Positions 32,288 through 41,085 are shown, numbered from the stretch's first letter. The stretch is DNA of 56,260 bases from GWA2-46-15 sp964551525 (GCA_964551525.1 CAZKCH010000002.1:1-56260), one strand, 5' to 3'. The notes: a model not told the origin generated them from the letters alone. Numbers and translations: made by a program.

Positions 32288-34984
32288 ATGAATGGCGGAA
32301 ACTTCACTCATAAAGCCCAGGAAGCAGTGATGCGTTCTCAATCCATTGCCCAAGAAAAGGGCCAGCAGCAGATTGACGCGCTTCACTTGCTTTTATCCCT
32401 GATTTCGCAGGACGAGTCAGCGGTTTTGGTATTGCTGGGCAAACTTGGCGTTGATGTTGACGGTTTGCGCAAAAAAACCGAGCAGGAAATCGTGAAAATC
32501 CCGAGCATTGCCGCACCCCAGGTTTTCGGCCAATTTTATTTAACTCAAGATATGGCTAAGGTCATGGAGCGGGCCAGGCAGGAAGCGATGAAAATGGGGG
32601 ATGAGTTTATTTCCGTTGAACATTTGTTTCTCGCCTTGCTCGACGTACAGACCCAGGCCAAGGATGTTTTGGGTAAAGCGGCTTTTCTCCAGCCGAGCGG
32701 CGGCGTTTTGGAATTCGGCAAACTTGATTATGAAACCGCTCTTAAAATTTTAGCGCAGATCAGGGGCGGGCAAAGAATTACTGATCCGGAACCGGAATCA
32801 AAATATCAGGTGATTGAAAAATACGCTCGCAATTTAACCACTTTGGCCAAACAAGGAAAGCTGGATCCGGTGATTGGCCGCGGCGATGAAATCCGGCGTT
32901 TGATGCAAGTGCTTTCGAGGCGGACGAAAAACAATCCGGTTTTAATCGGTGAGGCAGGCGTGGGTAAAACCGCGGTGGTTGAGGGTTTGGCTCAGCGCAT
33001 CGTCAGGGGAGAGGTGCCGGAATCGCTTAAGGAAAAGGAAATTGTGGCTTTGGACTTGGGGGCGATGGTAGCCGGCACCAAGTATCGGGGCGAATTTGAA
33101 GACCGAATCAAAGCCATGCTTAAAGAAATAAATCGTGCCGCCGGCCGCTATATTTTATTCATTGATGAACTTCATACTTTAGTCGGCGCCGGCGCGGCTG
33201 AAGGTGCCATTGACGCTTCTAATCTTTTAAAACCGGCTTTGGCGCGGGGTGAGTTGCGGGCTATTGGCGCCACCACTCTCAAAGAATACCAAAAATATGT
33301 TGAAAAGGACCCGGCTTTGGAAAGGCGATTTCAGCCCATTTATGTTGCCGAACCATCAATTGAAGACGCGGTTTTGATTCTGCGCGGCATCAGGGAAAAG
33401 TATGAACTTCATCATGGCGTGAAAATCAAAGACATGGCTTTGCGCGCCGCGGTTGAGCTTTCTTCCCGCTATATTCCGGACCGGTTTTTGCCCGACAAAG
33501 CCGTTGATTTAATGGACGAAGCCATGAGTTCTCTGCGTCTGGAAATAGAATCAGAGCCGGTGGAGCTGGAGAATTTGAAACGCGAGGCGCAAAAACAAGA
33601 AGTGGAAAGGGCGGCTTTGAAAACCGAAGGAGAGAAAGATTCCTCAAGAAAAATTAAAGTTCTTTCCCGCCAATTAGCCGATTTGACGGAAAAGATAAAA
33701 GCGATTGAGGGCCAGTGGAAAAACGAAAAAGAGCTGGTGGATAAAATTAAGACCCTGCGCCGGGAAATCGAAGAAAATCAATTTTTGGCAGAAGTAGGCC
33801 AGCGCGAAGGCAATCTTCAGAAAGTGGCGGAGATAAAATACGGCAAGATTCCGGAACTGCTTAAAAACTTGTCCGGACTGGAAGAAAAACTGGTGAAAAT
33901 CCAGAAGAATAAGCCCTTGCTTAAAAAAGAAGTTGATGAAGAAGATATCGCTGGCGTTGTTTCTCGTTGGACCGGCATTCCCATTACCCGTTTGATTGAA
34001 GAAGAAATTAAAAAATTGGCCAAAATTGAGCAAATTTTGACCGAGAGAGTAATCGGCCAGGATGAGGCGATTAAAGCCATTGCTCATGCCATCAGGCGGT
34101 CGCGCGCCGGCATTTCCGAAGAGAGCCGGCCTTTGGGTTCGTTTATGTTTTTAGGCCCGACCGGCGTGGGCAAAACCGAAACGGCCCGGGCCTTGGCTGA
34201 ATTTTTGTTTAATGACGAGAACGCCATGATCCGACTTGATATGTCAGAGTATATGGAACGGCACACGGTTTCCAAAATGATTGGTTCGCCGCCCGGCTAT
34301 GTCGGCTATGAAGAAGGCGGCCAGTTGACAGACAAGGTGAGGCGAAGGCCTTATTCGGTCATTCTTTTGGATGAAATTGAAAAGGCCCATCCCGAGGTTT
34401 TCAATATGCTTTTGCAGATTTTAGAAGACGGCCGGCTGACCGACGCCAAGGGCCGGGTCGCCTCGTTTAAAAATGCGATTTTAATTATGACTTCCAACGC
34501 CGGTTCGGAAATCATTTCCCGGGAGGCGTCTTTAGGGTTTAGTTCCGGCGACGAAAAATTTTTCCAAAAAGAATCATTGAAAGACAAGGTGATGCAGTCG
34601 CTGAAAGAGAGCTTTCGGCCCGAGTTTTTGAACCGCATTGATGAGATTATTATTTTCAATTATCTGGGCAAGCCGGAAATCAAGAAAATCGTTGACTTGG
34701 AGCTGGAAAAAGTGGCTTTGCGGTTGAAACCGAAAAAGATCGAGCTGAATTTTTCCGAGAAAGCCAAAGAGTTTTTGGCGGAAAAGGGCTATGATTCGAA
34801 TCTGGGCGCTCGGCCCCTGAAGCGGGTGATTCAACAGCAAGTGCTTGATCCCTTGGCCATGAAGCTGGTGACGGGGGAAATCAAACCCGGCAGCCCGATT
34901 CTAGTGGAAGAAAAAGATGGCAAAATCGTTTTTTCAAGCCAGAAATCTGTAGCCAAAACCACTAACTCAAAACAACGCTCCTAA
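32288..34984 (+). CDS. clpB: ClpB-type AAA+ disaggregase
   Basis: 898 aa. It has a Clp N-domain (~1-145) and a first AAA+ module with Walker A GEAGVGKT at 221-228 and Walker B YILFIDELH. A long coiled-coil middle domain (~415-550), rich in Lys/Glu, follows. The second AAA+ module has GPTGVGKT at ~623-630 and the pore loop GYVGYEEGG. The long middle domain and lack of a ClpP-docking tripeptide favour ClpB over ClpC. It resolves protein aggregates with DnaK. A terminator overlaps the stop codon. Confidence 0.94.
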   Translation: MNGGNFTHKAQEAVMRSQSIAQEKGQQQIDALHLLLSLISQDESAVLVLLGKLGVDVDGLRKKTEQEIVKIPSIAAPQVFGQFYLTQDMAKVMERARQEAMKMGDEFISVEHLFLALLDVQTQAKDVLGKAAFLQPSGGVLEFGKLDYETALKILAQIRGGQRITDPEPESKYQVIEKYARNLTTLAKQGKLDPVIGRGDEIRRLMQVLSRRTKNNPVLIGEAGVGKTAVVEGLAQRIVRGEVPESLKEKEIVALDLGAMVAGTKYRGEFEDRIKAMLKEINRAAGRYILFIDELHTLVGAGAAEGAIDASNLLKPALARGELRAIGATTLKEYQKYVEKDPALERRFQPIYVAEPSIEDAVLILRGIREKYELHHGVKIKDMALRAAVELSSRYIPDRFLPDKAVDLMDEAMSSLRLEIESEPVELENLKREAQKQEVERAALKTEGEKDSSRKIKVLSRQLADLTEKIKAIEGQWKNEKELVDKIKTLRREIEENQFLAEVGQREGNLQKVAEIKYGKIPELLKNLSGLEEKLVKIQKNKPLLKKEVDEEDIAGVVSRWTGIPITRLIEEEIKKLAKIEQILTERVIGQDEAIKAIAHAIRRSRAGISEESRPLGSFMFLGPTGVGKTETARALAEFLFNDENAMIRLDMSEYMERHTVSKMIGSPPGYVGYEEGGQLTDKVRRRPYSVILLDEIEKAHPEVFNMLLQILEDGRLTDAKGRVASFKNAILIMTSNAGSEIISREASLGFSSGDEKFFQKESLKDKVMQSLKESFRPEFLNRIDEIIIFNYLGKPEIKKIVDLELEKVALRLKPKKIELNFSEKAKEFLAEKGYDSNLGARPLKRVIQQQVLDPLAMKLVTGEIKPGSPILVEEKDGKIVFSSQKSVAKTTNSKQRS

Positions 34985-35001
34985 TCGGCGTTGTTTTCTT
35001 T
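34971..35001 (+). terminator. Terminator overlapping the clpB stop
   Basis: AACAACGC and GCGTTGTT form the stem, the loop contains the stop region, and a TTCTTTG tail follows. Confidence 0.8.
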
Positions 35002-35006
35002 GTTTC

Positions 35007-35049
35007 GACCGTAGTCAATTTCCTACGATCGTGGCAAATTGACTAAGGT
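35007..35049 (+). repeat. 43-nt hairpin repeat, copy B (upstream of Cas2-like gene)
   Basis: Identical in all 43 bases to copy D at 40951. Constant blocks GACCGTAGT, ACGATCGTG and ACTAAGGT; variable arms CAATTTCCT and GCAAATTG. The right end supplies a TTGACT -35 hexamer for the gene that follows. Confidence 0.95.
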
Positions 35050-35068
35050 CGTTTAATGAAGTTATAAT
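35039..35068 (+). promoter_or_regulatory. Promoter of the PaaX/Cas2-like gene, -35 inside repeat B
   Basis: TTGACT (35039-35044) lies in the end of repeat B; 18 nt later is TATAAT (35063-35068). The start codon is 29 nt further on. A protein binding the repeat would block or guide this promoter. Confidence 0.7.
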
Positions 35069-35097
35069 AAAAATAGCTGATCTAAACTTTCCAAAAT

Positions 35098-35637
35098 ATG
35101 TCAGCCTTAAGACAAAAAATATTATTATTACTATTTTCTGGTTTGGCTATCGGGTTTACTTACAATCCGAGACGTCAATGGTCGGTTGTAAAAAGTGCCG
35201 CCAGAGAGTGGCGGAGAATCAATAATGGAGAGCTTCACCAGCAAATTAACCGTCTTTACCGATCGAAACTTATTAGGCGAGAAAAAAATAAAGATGGCAC
35301 TTATACATTAATTTTGACAGATAAGGGAAAATTAAGAGCTTTGACGTACAATTTCGAGGCGATTAGACAAGATAAAAAAAGTTGGGATGGGAAATGGCGG
35401 CTGGTTTTTTTCGACGTTCCGGAAAAGACGCGTCAGGGCAGAGATATTTTAAGAGATAAATTAAAGAGAGCTGGATTTCGCGAGTTGCAAAAAAGTGTAT
35501 TCGTTTTTCCTTATGATTGTAAGAATGAAATAGATTATATTATAGAAAATTTTGACTTAAGGAAGTATGTTCGTTTCGCCGTTTTGAATTCAATTGACAA
35601 CGAGTTACATCTAAAATCCCTTTTCGGGTTGTCTTAA
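35098..35637 (+). CDS. PaaX-like wHTH plus Cas2-like domain protein
   Basis: 179 aa. Residues ~40-88 look like a winged helix (HQQINRLYRSKLIRR, then a wing ending LILTDKGKLRAL). Residues ~97-175 form a Cas2-like ferredoxin domain: WRLVFFDVPEKTRQGRD with Asp106 at the position of the Cas2 catalytic Asp, and GFRELQKSVFVFPY, very close to the Cas2 QKSVF motif. This order matches the PaaX family without its C-terminal domain. The gene is bracketed by 43-nt hairpin repeats B (49 nt upstream) and C (6 nt downstream). No cas1 or CRISPR array is present. Candidates: a repressor whose operator is the repeat, or a nuclease/mobility protein acting on it. Confidence 0.82.
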   Translation: MSALRQKILLLLFSGLAIGFTYNPRRQWSVVKSAAREWRRINNGELHQQINRLYRSKLIRREKNKDGTYTLILTDKGKLRALTYNFEAIRQDKKSWDGKWRLVFFDVPEKTRQGRDILRDKLKRAGFRELQKSVFVFPYDCKNEIDYIIENFDLRKYVRFAVLNSIDNELHLKSLFGLS

Positions 35638-35642
35638 ATATT

Positions 35643-35685
35643 GACCGTAGTCAAAAAGCCACGATCGTGGCTTTTTGACTAAGGT
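35643..35685 (+). repeat. 43-nt hairpin repeat, copy C (downstream of Cas2-like gene)
   Basis: Same constant blocks; variable arms CAAAAAGCC and GCTTTTTG, which pair perfectly. It begins 6 nt after the stop codon, in the same orientation as copy B. In this copy the inner stem plus T-run would also work as a terminator in both directions. Confidence 0.95.
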
Positions 35686-35768
35686 AAAGTTATCCACAGG
35701 TTGGGGCTTGCGCGGAAAGGATGGTTGGTTAAAATAGAGATAGATATTCAAAACAAAAAAAGTTTTTC

Positions 35769-36344
35769 ATGGTTTTTCCAATAAAAAGGGTGATTTCTTT
35801 TCTTTTCGTTTTGTTTTTAGGTTTAGCGCTGGCGGGAAGCGCTTTTTTATTTTGGCAAAGCAAGGAAGCGGTTAGTGGTTTGAACGCGAGTTTGCCCGAA
35901 GGGGTTAGGGTCGTTAAAAGCGTAATCGGCAATACTTGGAAGGTAATAAATGAAATCGATGGATATGAATTTAAGGTGCCAAAGGAATGGGAAGAAATAA
36001 AGGAAATTAAATGCAAAGAAGAAGAGGTTATATTAGATAACAGGACAACGGGTATAATAGTAAATGGGTTGACGGAAGTTTCAACGACACTTTCTTTAGA
36101 CATTTATTTTTTAAATAAAATAGATAGTTTATTGGAAGAGTCGCAAAAAATTTGGAGCTTCTTTGGTTTAGATGGAAACCTTGAGGAAATAAATATTGGT
36201 GGTATCAAGGCGGTGAAAGCATACGAAGATGTTCATTTGTGGGGAACTTATGTTTATTTTTGGAAAACTGGGAATAAATTATACGTTGCGAATAATGGAT
36301 CAGAGGAATTCATCCGTGAAATCATTCTCAATGGTAAATGGTAA
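35769..36344 (+). CDS. Membrane-anchored hypothetical protein
   Basis: 191 aa, not recognised. One N-terminal membrane helix (~10-28) is followed by an extracytoplasmic domain with alternating strands and helices (YEFKVPKEWEEI, GIKAVKAYEDVHLWGTYVYFW). The pattern of a short exported domain that compares mass of charged and aromatic residues gives no family. Its 3' end overlaps the start of the next, giant surface protein by ~29 nt, so the two may be coexpressed. Confidence 0.65.
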   Translation: MVFPIKRVISFLFVLFLGLALAGSAFLFWQSKEAVSGLNASLPEGVRVVKSVIGNTWKVINEIDGYEFKVPKEWEEIKEIKCKEEEVILDNRTTGIIVNGLTEVSTTLSLDIYFLNKIDSLLEESQKIWSFFGLDGNLEEINIGGIKAVKAYEDVHLWGTYVYFWKTGNKLYVANNGSEEFIREIILNGKW

Positions 36345-39300
36345 TAAAATAGTTTTAACGGCTGCTTCAATGGCAGTCGTTATTCTTTTATTATTACCTG
36401 TTTTGGGTTTGGGAAAAACACTTGAAATTGATGCTAAGAAAGCAGCGCAAATTAAGAGCGGCTTAAATATGATTAAAACCGTGGCCAATTTTATGCTGAC
36501 CGATAATCAGATAAAACAGGCCCTAAATACGGGTCTTGGCCTTGTTAAAACCGGCACGGATATTACTTATGGTTTAGTGGTTTTAAGCGCCATGAACGAA
36601 TTTGACTTAATTGATATGGTTTCTTCCCAGAGATATAAAACTCTGGCAAGGGATTATTTCAACTCGATTTTAGACGAAAGGATTAATTTGAAGGGCTACT
36701 TTACCGGCATTGGTTTTGACTTGCCTTCTGTGGTTAGGGGCGCGGTTAGCGGACCAATGGCGGCCTTAACTCTGAATAGTTTTGCCATTACTGATAAAAC
36801 CGTGGCGGTTTTTTCCGCGCTTGGTGTTTTGCGTCAAGAAAAGCTTTATGACGGCATTTGGCGTTATTTCGATTCAAGGCGGGGAGGGGAAAATCATTTA
36901 GTTGCTTGGGAGGATGCTAAAGCAGAAATGGGCGGAATTGGTTTAACGGGAACGGGTAAATTTTTAAACGACCCGAGTATTAACAGTGGGAATGAAAGTA
37001 AATTGGCGCTTCATTTCGCGGATCTTTGGAGCAAGTGGGGCAAATATACGGATTACGCCGGTATCACTCAGGAGGCGCGGGATAGTTTTAATTCAGATAT
37101 GGGACAGCTCATTGTTCAGGCAACGCAAAGCCGGAATTTCGCCGTAGCCAAACCGACTTTTTGGCAAAACGTAAAGTCGTTTTTCAGCGGAATTTTCGGT
37201 GGTATTGCCGATGCTTTTGCCGATATTCGGGAGGGATTGAAAGACATGATTTCTAGTCTTAAACCAAAAGAGATTAGCCGAACATTAACAGCCCAATTGC
37301 CATTAGGTGAAGAGGGGACTAATGAAACCCAATTGCAAGAAGATCCTGACGATCTTTCAGGGCAACTTGATTTATTGGATGAGTCGAGTCCTACTCCGGA
37401 GGCGAGCCCGCCGCCGACGCCAACCTTGACCCCGAGCCCGAGTGCGACTCCTATTCCAAGCGTGTCTCCCGCACCTTCTGCTACTCCGTCGCCGAGTCCG
37501 TCTCAAAGTCCGTTCCCGAGCCCTTCGATAACTCCGTCCCCGAGTCCATCGGCGAGTCCTTTGGTAACCCCATCTCCGAGTCCGTCAGTCAGTCCTTCAG
37601 CAACTCCAAGTTTGTCGCCTAGTCCTTCTCCGAGTCCGGCGCAATCGGGCGGCGTTGATAGCCGGCCACCCACAACGTTGAATTTGATCACTCGGCCATC
37701 AGCTAATTTTGCTATTATCTCCTGGCAGACAGACGAGGATTCGGTGGCTAATTTTGAATATGGTCTTAATGCGTTATTTGGGAATTCTTTTTCTGATCTC
37801 GTTTTTTCTCAAAAACACGTTTTTTATCTTGAAAATCTTACTCCTAAAACGACTTACTTTTTTCGTTTCCAAAATCGCGATTCACACGGAAATGAAATTT
37901 GGTCAACAATGCAAAGCTTTCAAACACCGGGCAGAGTTTTGGTCAATGAGGTACAGACGGGCACAAATGAATTTGTTGAACTCTATAATCCTAATCAAGA
38001 ACCAATAAACATCGCCGGATTTTATTTGAATTATTATTCTGCTTCAAAAAATTGGGCCGAGCCCCAAAGAAGATGGCCGTTGCCGGCGGGAGCAACTATT
38101 CCGGCCAATGGATACTATTTGGTGGGAATTTATAATTTTCCCGAGACCGGCGGGGATCCAAATTCCAATTGGCAGGTTAGATCAGGCAACGGTGATTTTT
38201 ATACCAGCGGCCAGCTTTCTGCTGCCGACGGCGGCTTGGCTTTAGTTCCATTTGACGTTGCTGATTTAACTGATGAGACGGCGCGAAAATCAGCATTGGA
38301 CGCAGTCGGGTGGGGTATGCCGCTATTTATTAAAGAGGGATCGCCAGCAGTGTCGGCTGGCACAGACCAAAGTATTGAGAGGGCGTCGTCTAATATCGAT
38401 ACCAATAACAATGCCGCTGATTTCCAAATAGAAACCAAGCCAACGCCGACAAACTCTTCAGGCCAGACAAAGTTTTACGATACTTCGGCGCCGGAAACGA
38501 TTATCGGTTCTTTCCCCGTGAGTCCAACTGATTCAACTTCTGCTGTTTTTGATTTTGGCGCCAGCGAGGCAAATTCCACTTTTGAGTGTCAGGTTGATGC
38601 GGAAAATTGGGTCAGTTGTGTTTCTCCTAAAGAGTATCATGGTTTAAGCGTGGGAAGCCATCAGTTTAGGGTGCGGGCGACTGACGGTTCGGGAAATATC
38701 GATCCCACTCCGGCGGATTATCTTTGGGAGATAATTGTCTTGGATACTACGCCGCCGGAAACTTCGTTGGGCGTGCCCTTGCCATCGAATCCGACTACTG
38801 CCATAAACGCGGATTTTTCTTTTTCCAGCGACGATTCGGCCGCGGTTTTTGAATGCCGGTTTGATGCGGGTAGTTGGGCGAGTTGTCAGTCGCCAAAAAA
38901 TTATCAGGGACTGGCAGTTGCCAATCATCAATTTGAAGTCAGGGCGATTGATAACAGTAATAATATCGATCCGACACCAGCCAGTTATGCTTGGGAAATC
39001 CAAACTGGGCTTTTGGTTCCGGTGCTATCGCTAACGAATTATAAGGTTAATTCACCCAATTTTACCATTAATTGGTCAGCCGGGGGCCAATACAGTCATT
39101 TTGATGTTCAGGTAAAAATCGGCAGCAATAATTGGCAGGATTGGATAATCGATACCCAAAATACGAGCAAAGATTATTCGGCGCCAGATGATTTCACCTT
39201 GTATAAATTTCAAGCGAGAACGGGTGATGGTTTGGGCAATCATAGCGCCTGGGCGGAGATTGAGGCCGGTTATGCTAGTGTGCCCGTGGTTGTCAACGAA

Positions 39301-40563
39301 ATAATGTATAATCCTTCGCCGGGCAGCGATAGTTATTATGAGTACGTCGAGCTTTATAACTCCGCCGGATTTGATGTTGATTTAAAGGATTGGATTTTGA
39401 TCACCGAGGGAGGAGTCAATGGTCAAGAGCAATTGTTGGCGGCGGACACGACTCATGGCGGTAGTTCGACCATTATTAAAGCCGGCGGGTATGCGATTAT
39501 TGGTGACAAAACAACAGGTATTAGCCATATTTTTGATAGCGTTTATTATCAAATTCCCGCTTATTCAGACAATGTCATTCGACTGGAAATTAATGATTCG
39601 GAATTGGGATTAAAGAATGATTCAACTCAAGTCAAAGTGATATTAAAAGATAAGAACGGTAATTTAATTGATCAGGTCGCCTATTCGTGGGAGTGGGGAG
39701 CGAATGGCAATGGCAAGTCATTGGCGAAAACCAATCCTTTGCGGTTTTCTGACAGTCGGGGAAATTGGGGTGAAGACCAGATTAACGGCACGCCCGGGAC
39801 GCAAAACAGCAATTATTCTGCCAGCGCTTTAAATTATTTCCCGATTAATTATATTGTGGATAACAGCACGATTCTTTCGCCCGGGTTTGGGCAATACGTG
39901 ATTGACGACAGTTTAACCATAGCCAGCAACGCGGTTTTGACAATAAAGCCGGGGACTATCATTAGGTTTAAGTATTCTTCCAGCGTTACCAGCCGAGGCA
40001 AGTTGATTATTAACGGCCAGATTCTAGCGCAGGGGACGCAGAGTCAGCCGATCGTGTTTACCTCATCGCGCGACACGGCCAGTGATTTCACTCAGACAGC
40101 CACGAATAACCCGGCTTATTACGGGGATTGGAATTATATTGAGATTAACTCTACCAGCCAAAATTCGGTTTTTAATAATATTATTGTTAGGTATGGGGGA
40201 GTGGCGTTTGATTTTATGCCGGAAAAGGGCGCCTTCCGGATTTTGGGAGCCAATGTCGCGGTTAAAAACTCGCTTTTTGATAATAGTCGGGTGGCGGGTA
40301 TTTATCTGAATAACGCCGGCGGCTCGACGCTGGAAAATTTGGTCTTGCGGAATCACCGGGCGACTTATGGCAATAGTAATTTGTCGTCAGTGGCGATTTG
40401 GATACGAAATGGGGGACTACCGACAATAAGCAATTTGCAGATAACTAATAACGCTTATGGCGTTTACTGGCCGGGCGGGACGTGCGCGGATTTAACCGGC
40501 AACCCAACGATTACTTTCAGCCAAAACAGCAAAGATGCGGAGTGCGGCTGCTGCCCGTTATAA
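36316..40563 (+). CDS. Giant secreted multidomain surface protein with lamin-tail domains
   Basis: About 1415 aa. GTG at 36316 (GAGG 9 nt upstream) or ATG at 36331 is the likely start, giving a signal peptide (NGNKIVLTAASMAVVILLLL). In order: an alpha-helical N-terminal region (~30-340), a Pro/Ser/Thr linker (~360-450), and an FN3-like domain (ISWQTDEDSVANFEYG). A lamin-tail domain (LVNEVQTGTNEFVELYNP), two ~85-aa Ig-like repeats (TFECQVDAENWVSC / VFECRFDAGSWASC) and a second lamin-tail domain (VVNEIMYNP) follow. A parallel beta-helix with pectate-lyase-like coils forms the C-terminus. Probably cell-surface; function unknown. Confidence 0.82.
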   Translation: MKSFSMVNGNKIVLTAASMAVVILLLLPVLGLGKTLEIDAKKAAQIKSGLNMIKTVANFMLTDNQIKQALNTGLGLVKTGTDITYGLVVLSAMNEFDLIDMVSSQRYKTLARDYFNSILDERINLKGYFTGIGFDLPSVVRGAVSGPMAALTLNSFAITDKTVAVFSALGVLRQEKLYDGIWRYFDSRRGGENHLVAWEDAKAEMGGIGLTGTGKFLNDPSINSGNESKLALHFADLWSKWGKYTDYAGITQEARDSFNSDMGQLIVQATQSRNFAVAKPTFWQNVKSFFSGIFGGIADAFADIREGLKDMISSLKPKEISRTLTAQLPLGEEGTNETQLQEDPDDLSGQLDLLDESSPTPEASPPPTPTLTPSPSATPIPSVSPAPSATPSPSPSQSPFPSPSITPSPSPSASPLVTPSPSPSVSPSATPSLSPSPSPSPAQSGGVDSRPPTTLNLITRPSANFAIISWQTDEDSVANFEYGLNALFGNSFSDLVFSQKHVFYLENLTPKTTYFFRFQNRDSHGNEIWSTMQSFQTPGRVLVNEVQTGTNEFVELYNPNQEPINIAGFYLNYYSASKNWAEPQRRWPLPAGATIPANGYYLVGIYNFPETGGDPNSNWQVRSGNGDFYTSGQLSAADGGLALVPFDVADLTDETARKSALDAVGWGMPLFIKEGSPAVSAGTDQSIERASSNIDTNNNAADFQIETKPTPTNSSGQTKFYDTSAPETIIGSFPVSPTDSTSAVFDFGASEANSTFECQVDAENWVSCVSPKEYHGLSVGSHQFRVRATDGSGNIDPTPADYLWEIIVLDTTPPETSLGVPLPSNPTTAINADFSFSSDDSAAVFECRFDAGSWASCQSPKNYQGLAVANHQFEVRAIDNSNNIDPTPASYAWEIQTGLLVPVLSLTNYKVNSPNFTINWSAGGQYSHFDVQVKIGSNNWQDWIIDTQNTSKDYSAPDDFTLYKFQARTGDGLGNHSAWAEIEAGYASVPVVVNEIMYNPSPGSDSYYEYVELYNSAGFDVDLKDWILITEGGVNGQEQLLAADTTHGGSSTIIKAGGYAIIGDKTTGISHIFDSVYYQIPAYSDNVIRLEINDSELGLKNDSTQVKVILKDKNGNLIDQVAYSWEWGANGNGKSLAKTNPLRFSDSRGNWGEDQINGTPGTQNSNYSASALNYFPINYIVDNSTILSPGFGQYVIDDSLTIASNAVLTIKPGTIIRFKYSSSVTSRGKLIINGQILAQGTQSQPIVFTSSRDTASDFTQTATNNPAYYGDWNYIEINSTSQNSVFNNIIVRYGGVAFDFMPEKGAFRILGANVAVKNSLFDNSRVAGIYLNNAGGSTLENLVLRNHRATYGNSNLSSVAIWIRNGGLPTISNLQITNNAYGVYWPGGTCADLTGNPTITFSQNSKDAECGCCPL

Positions 40564-40585
40564 CTTGTATTGGGTTTTTCTAATA

Positions 40586-40612
40586 TCCCGACCTCGCAAG
40601 TCGGGATTTTTT
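40586..40612 (+). terminator. Terminator after the giant surface protein
   Basis: TCCCGAC, 7-nt loop, GTCGGGA, then six T. Confidence 0.92.
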
Positions 40613-40616
40613 GCTC

Positions 40617-40644
40617 TTGACTTTTTGGCGGGGGGGGGTAGGGT
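40617..40644 (+). promoter_or_regulatory. Possible promoter of the 78-aa gene
   Basis: TTGACT, 16 nt including a run of ten G, TAGGGT. The same TAGGGT, AATTCG and AAAGGAGGC blocks precede the 70-aa gene at 25060 (minus). Confidence 0.45.
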
Positions 40645-40672
40645 GAGATTAATTCGAGGAAAGGAGGCCGCT

Positions 40673-40909
40673 ATGGCTAATGCTTCGTACTGTAAACGGG
40701 CGATTGTACAACTCGACAAAAACACTAGCATGTTTCTTCTTGTCAACCCAGAAATTCCTGAACGAGATATGTTTTTGAGGGGGGATTGTGTGTGGGCGCA
40801 ACGAGGAGACAAGGGCAGTGCCGTGGCATTTTTCATGGAGCGAGAAGCTCGTTTTTTCGCCAAGAAAAACGGTTTCACGGTCGTCAGAGAAGAGTTCGTC
40901 GAGGTGTAG
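40673..40909 (+). CDS. Small hypothetical protein (78 aa)
   Basis: Not recognised. Soluble, with RAIVQLDKNTSMFLLVN and a charged C-terminal half (MEREARFFAKKNGF). The start is set by AAAGGAGG 5 nt before the ATG; a longer frame from 40535 would overlap the preceding terminator and is rejected. It has its own terminator. Its leader resembles that of the 70-aa gene at 24848-25060 although the proteins are unrelated. A 43-nt repeat (copy D) starts 41 nt after its stop. Confidence 0.75.
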   Translation: MANASYCKRAIVQLDKNTSMFLLVNPEIPERDMFLRGDCVWAQRGDKGSAVAFFMEREARFFAKKNGFTVVREEFVEV

Positions 40910-40917
40910 TCGCCGGG

Positions 40918-40948
40918 CGCGCTCGCAAAATGCGAGCGCGTCTTTTTA
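40918..40948 (+). terminator. Terminator after the 78-aa gene
   Basis: CGCGCTCGCA and TGCGAGCGCG, perfect 10-bp stem, AAA loop, then TCTTTTT. Confidence 0.93.
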
Positions 40949-40950
40949 TT

Positions 40951-40993
40951 GACCGTAGTCAATTTCCTACGATCGTGGCAAATTGACTAAGGT
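40951..40993 (+). repeat. 43-nt hairpin repeat, copy D
   Basis: Identical to copy B. It lies between the terminator of the 78-aa gene and the HTH regulator gene, in the same orientation as the other three copies. Confidence 0.95.
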
Positions 40994-41058
40994 GAAAAGG
41001 ATTGCCAAAGAAGCTGGTTTTCGGTAATATAATGCGAATACTGATCGCAGTGGTTTGC

Positions 41059-41085
41059 ATGGTTTTCTCAGCAGACTATTGCTCA
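41059..41085 (+). repeat. 27-nt shared leader element, copy 1
   Basis: ATGGTTTTCTCAGCAG... to 41085; 22 of 27 bases match 42464-42490, and all five differences are transitions. It lies just before the HTH gene start. Confidence 0.6.

Noticed and set aside
35643..35685. 43-nt repeats as simple transcription terminators
   Set aside because: Only copy C has a stem followed by a T-run; A, B and D do not, and B carries a promoter element instead.
40535..40672. Longer form of the 78-aa protein
   Set aside because: Would begin inside the preceding gene and run through its terminator; the perfect Shine-Dalgarno marks 40673.
25120..40993. 43-nt repeats as a CRISPR or TIGR-type guide array
   Set aside because: The constant-variable-constant-variable-constant order is suggestive, but copies are single and kilobases apart, the two variable arms are complementary to each other, and no cas1, effector or Nop-domain gene is in the window.
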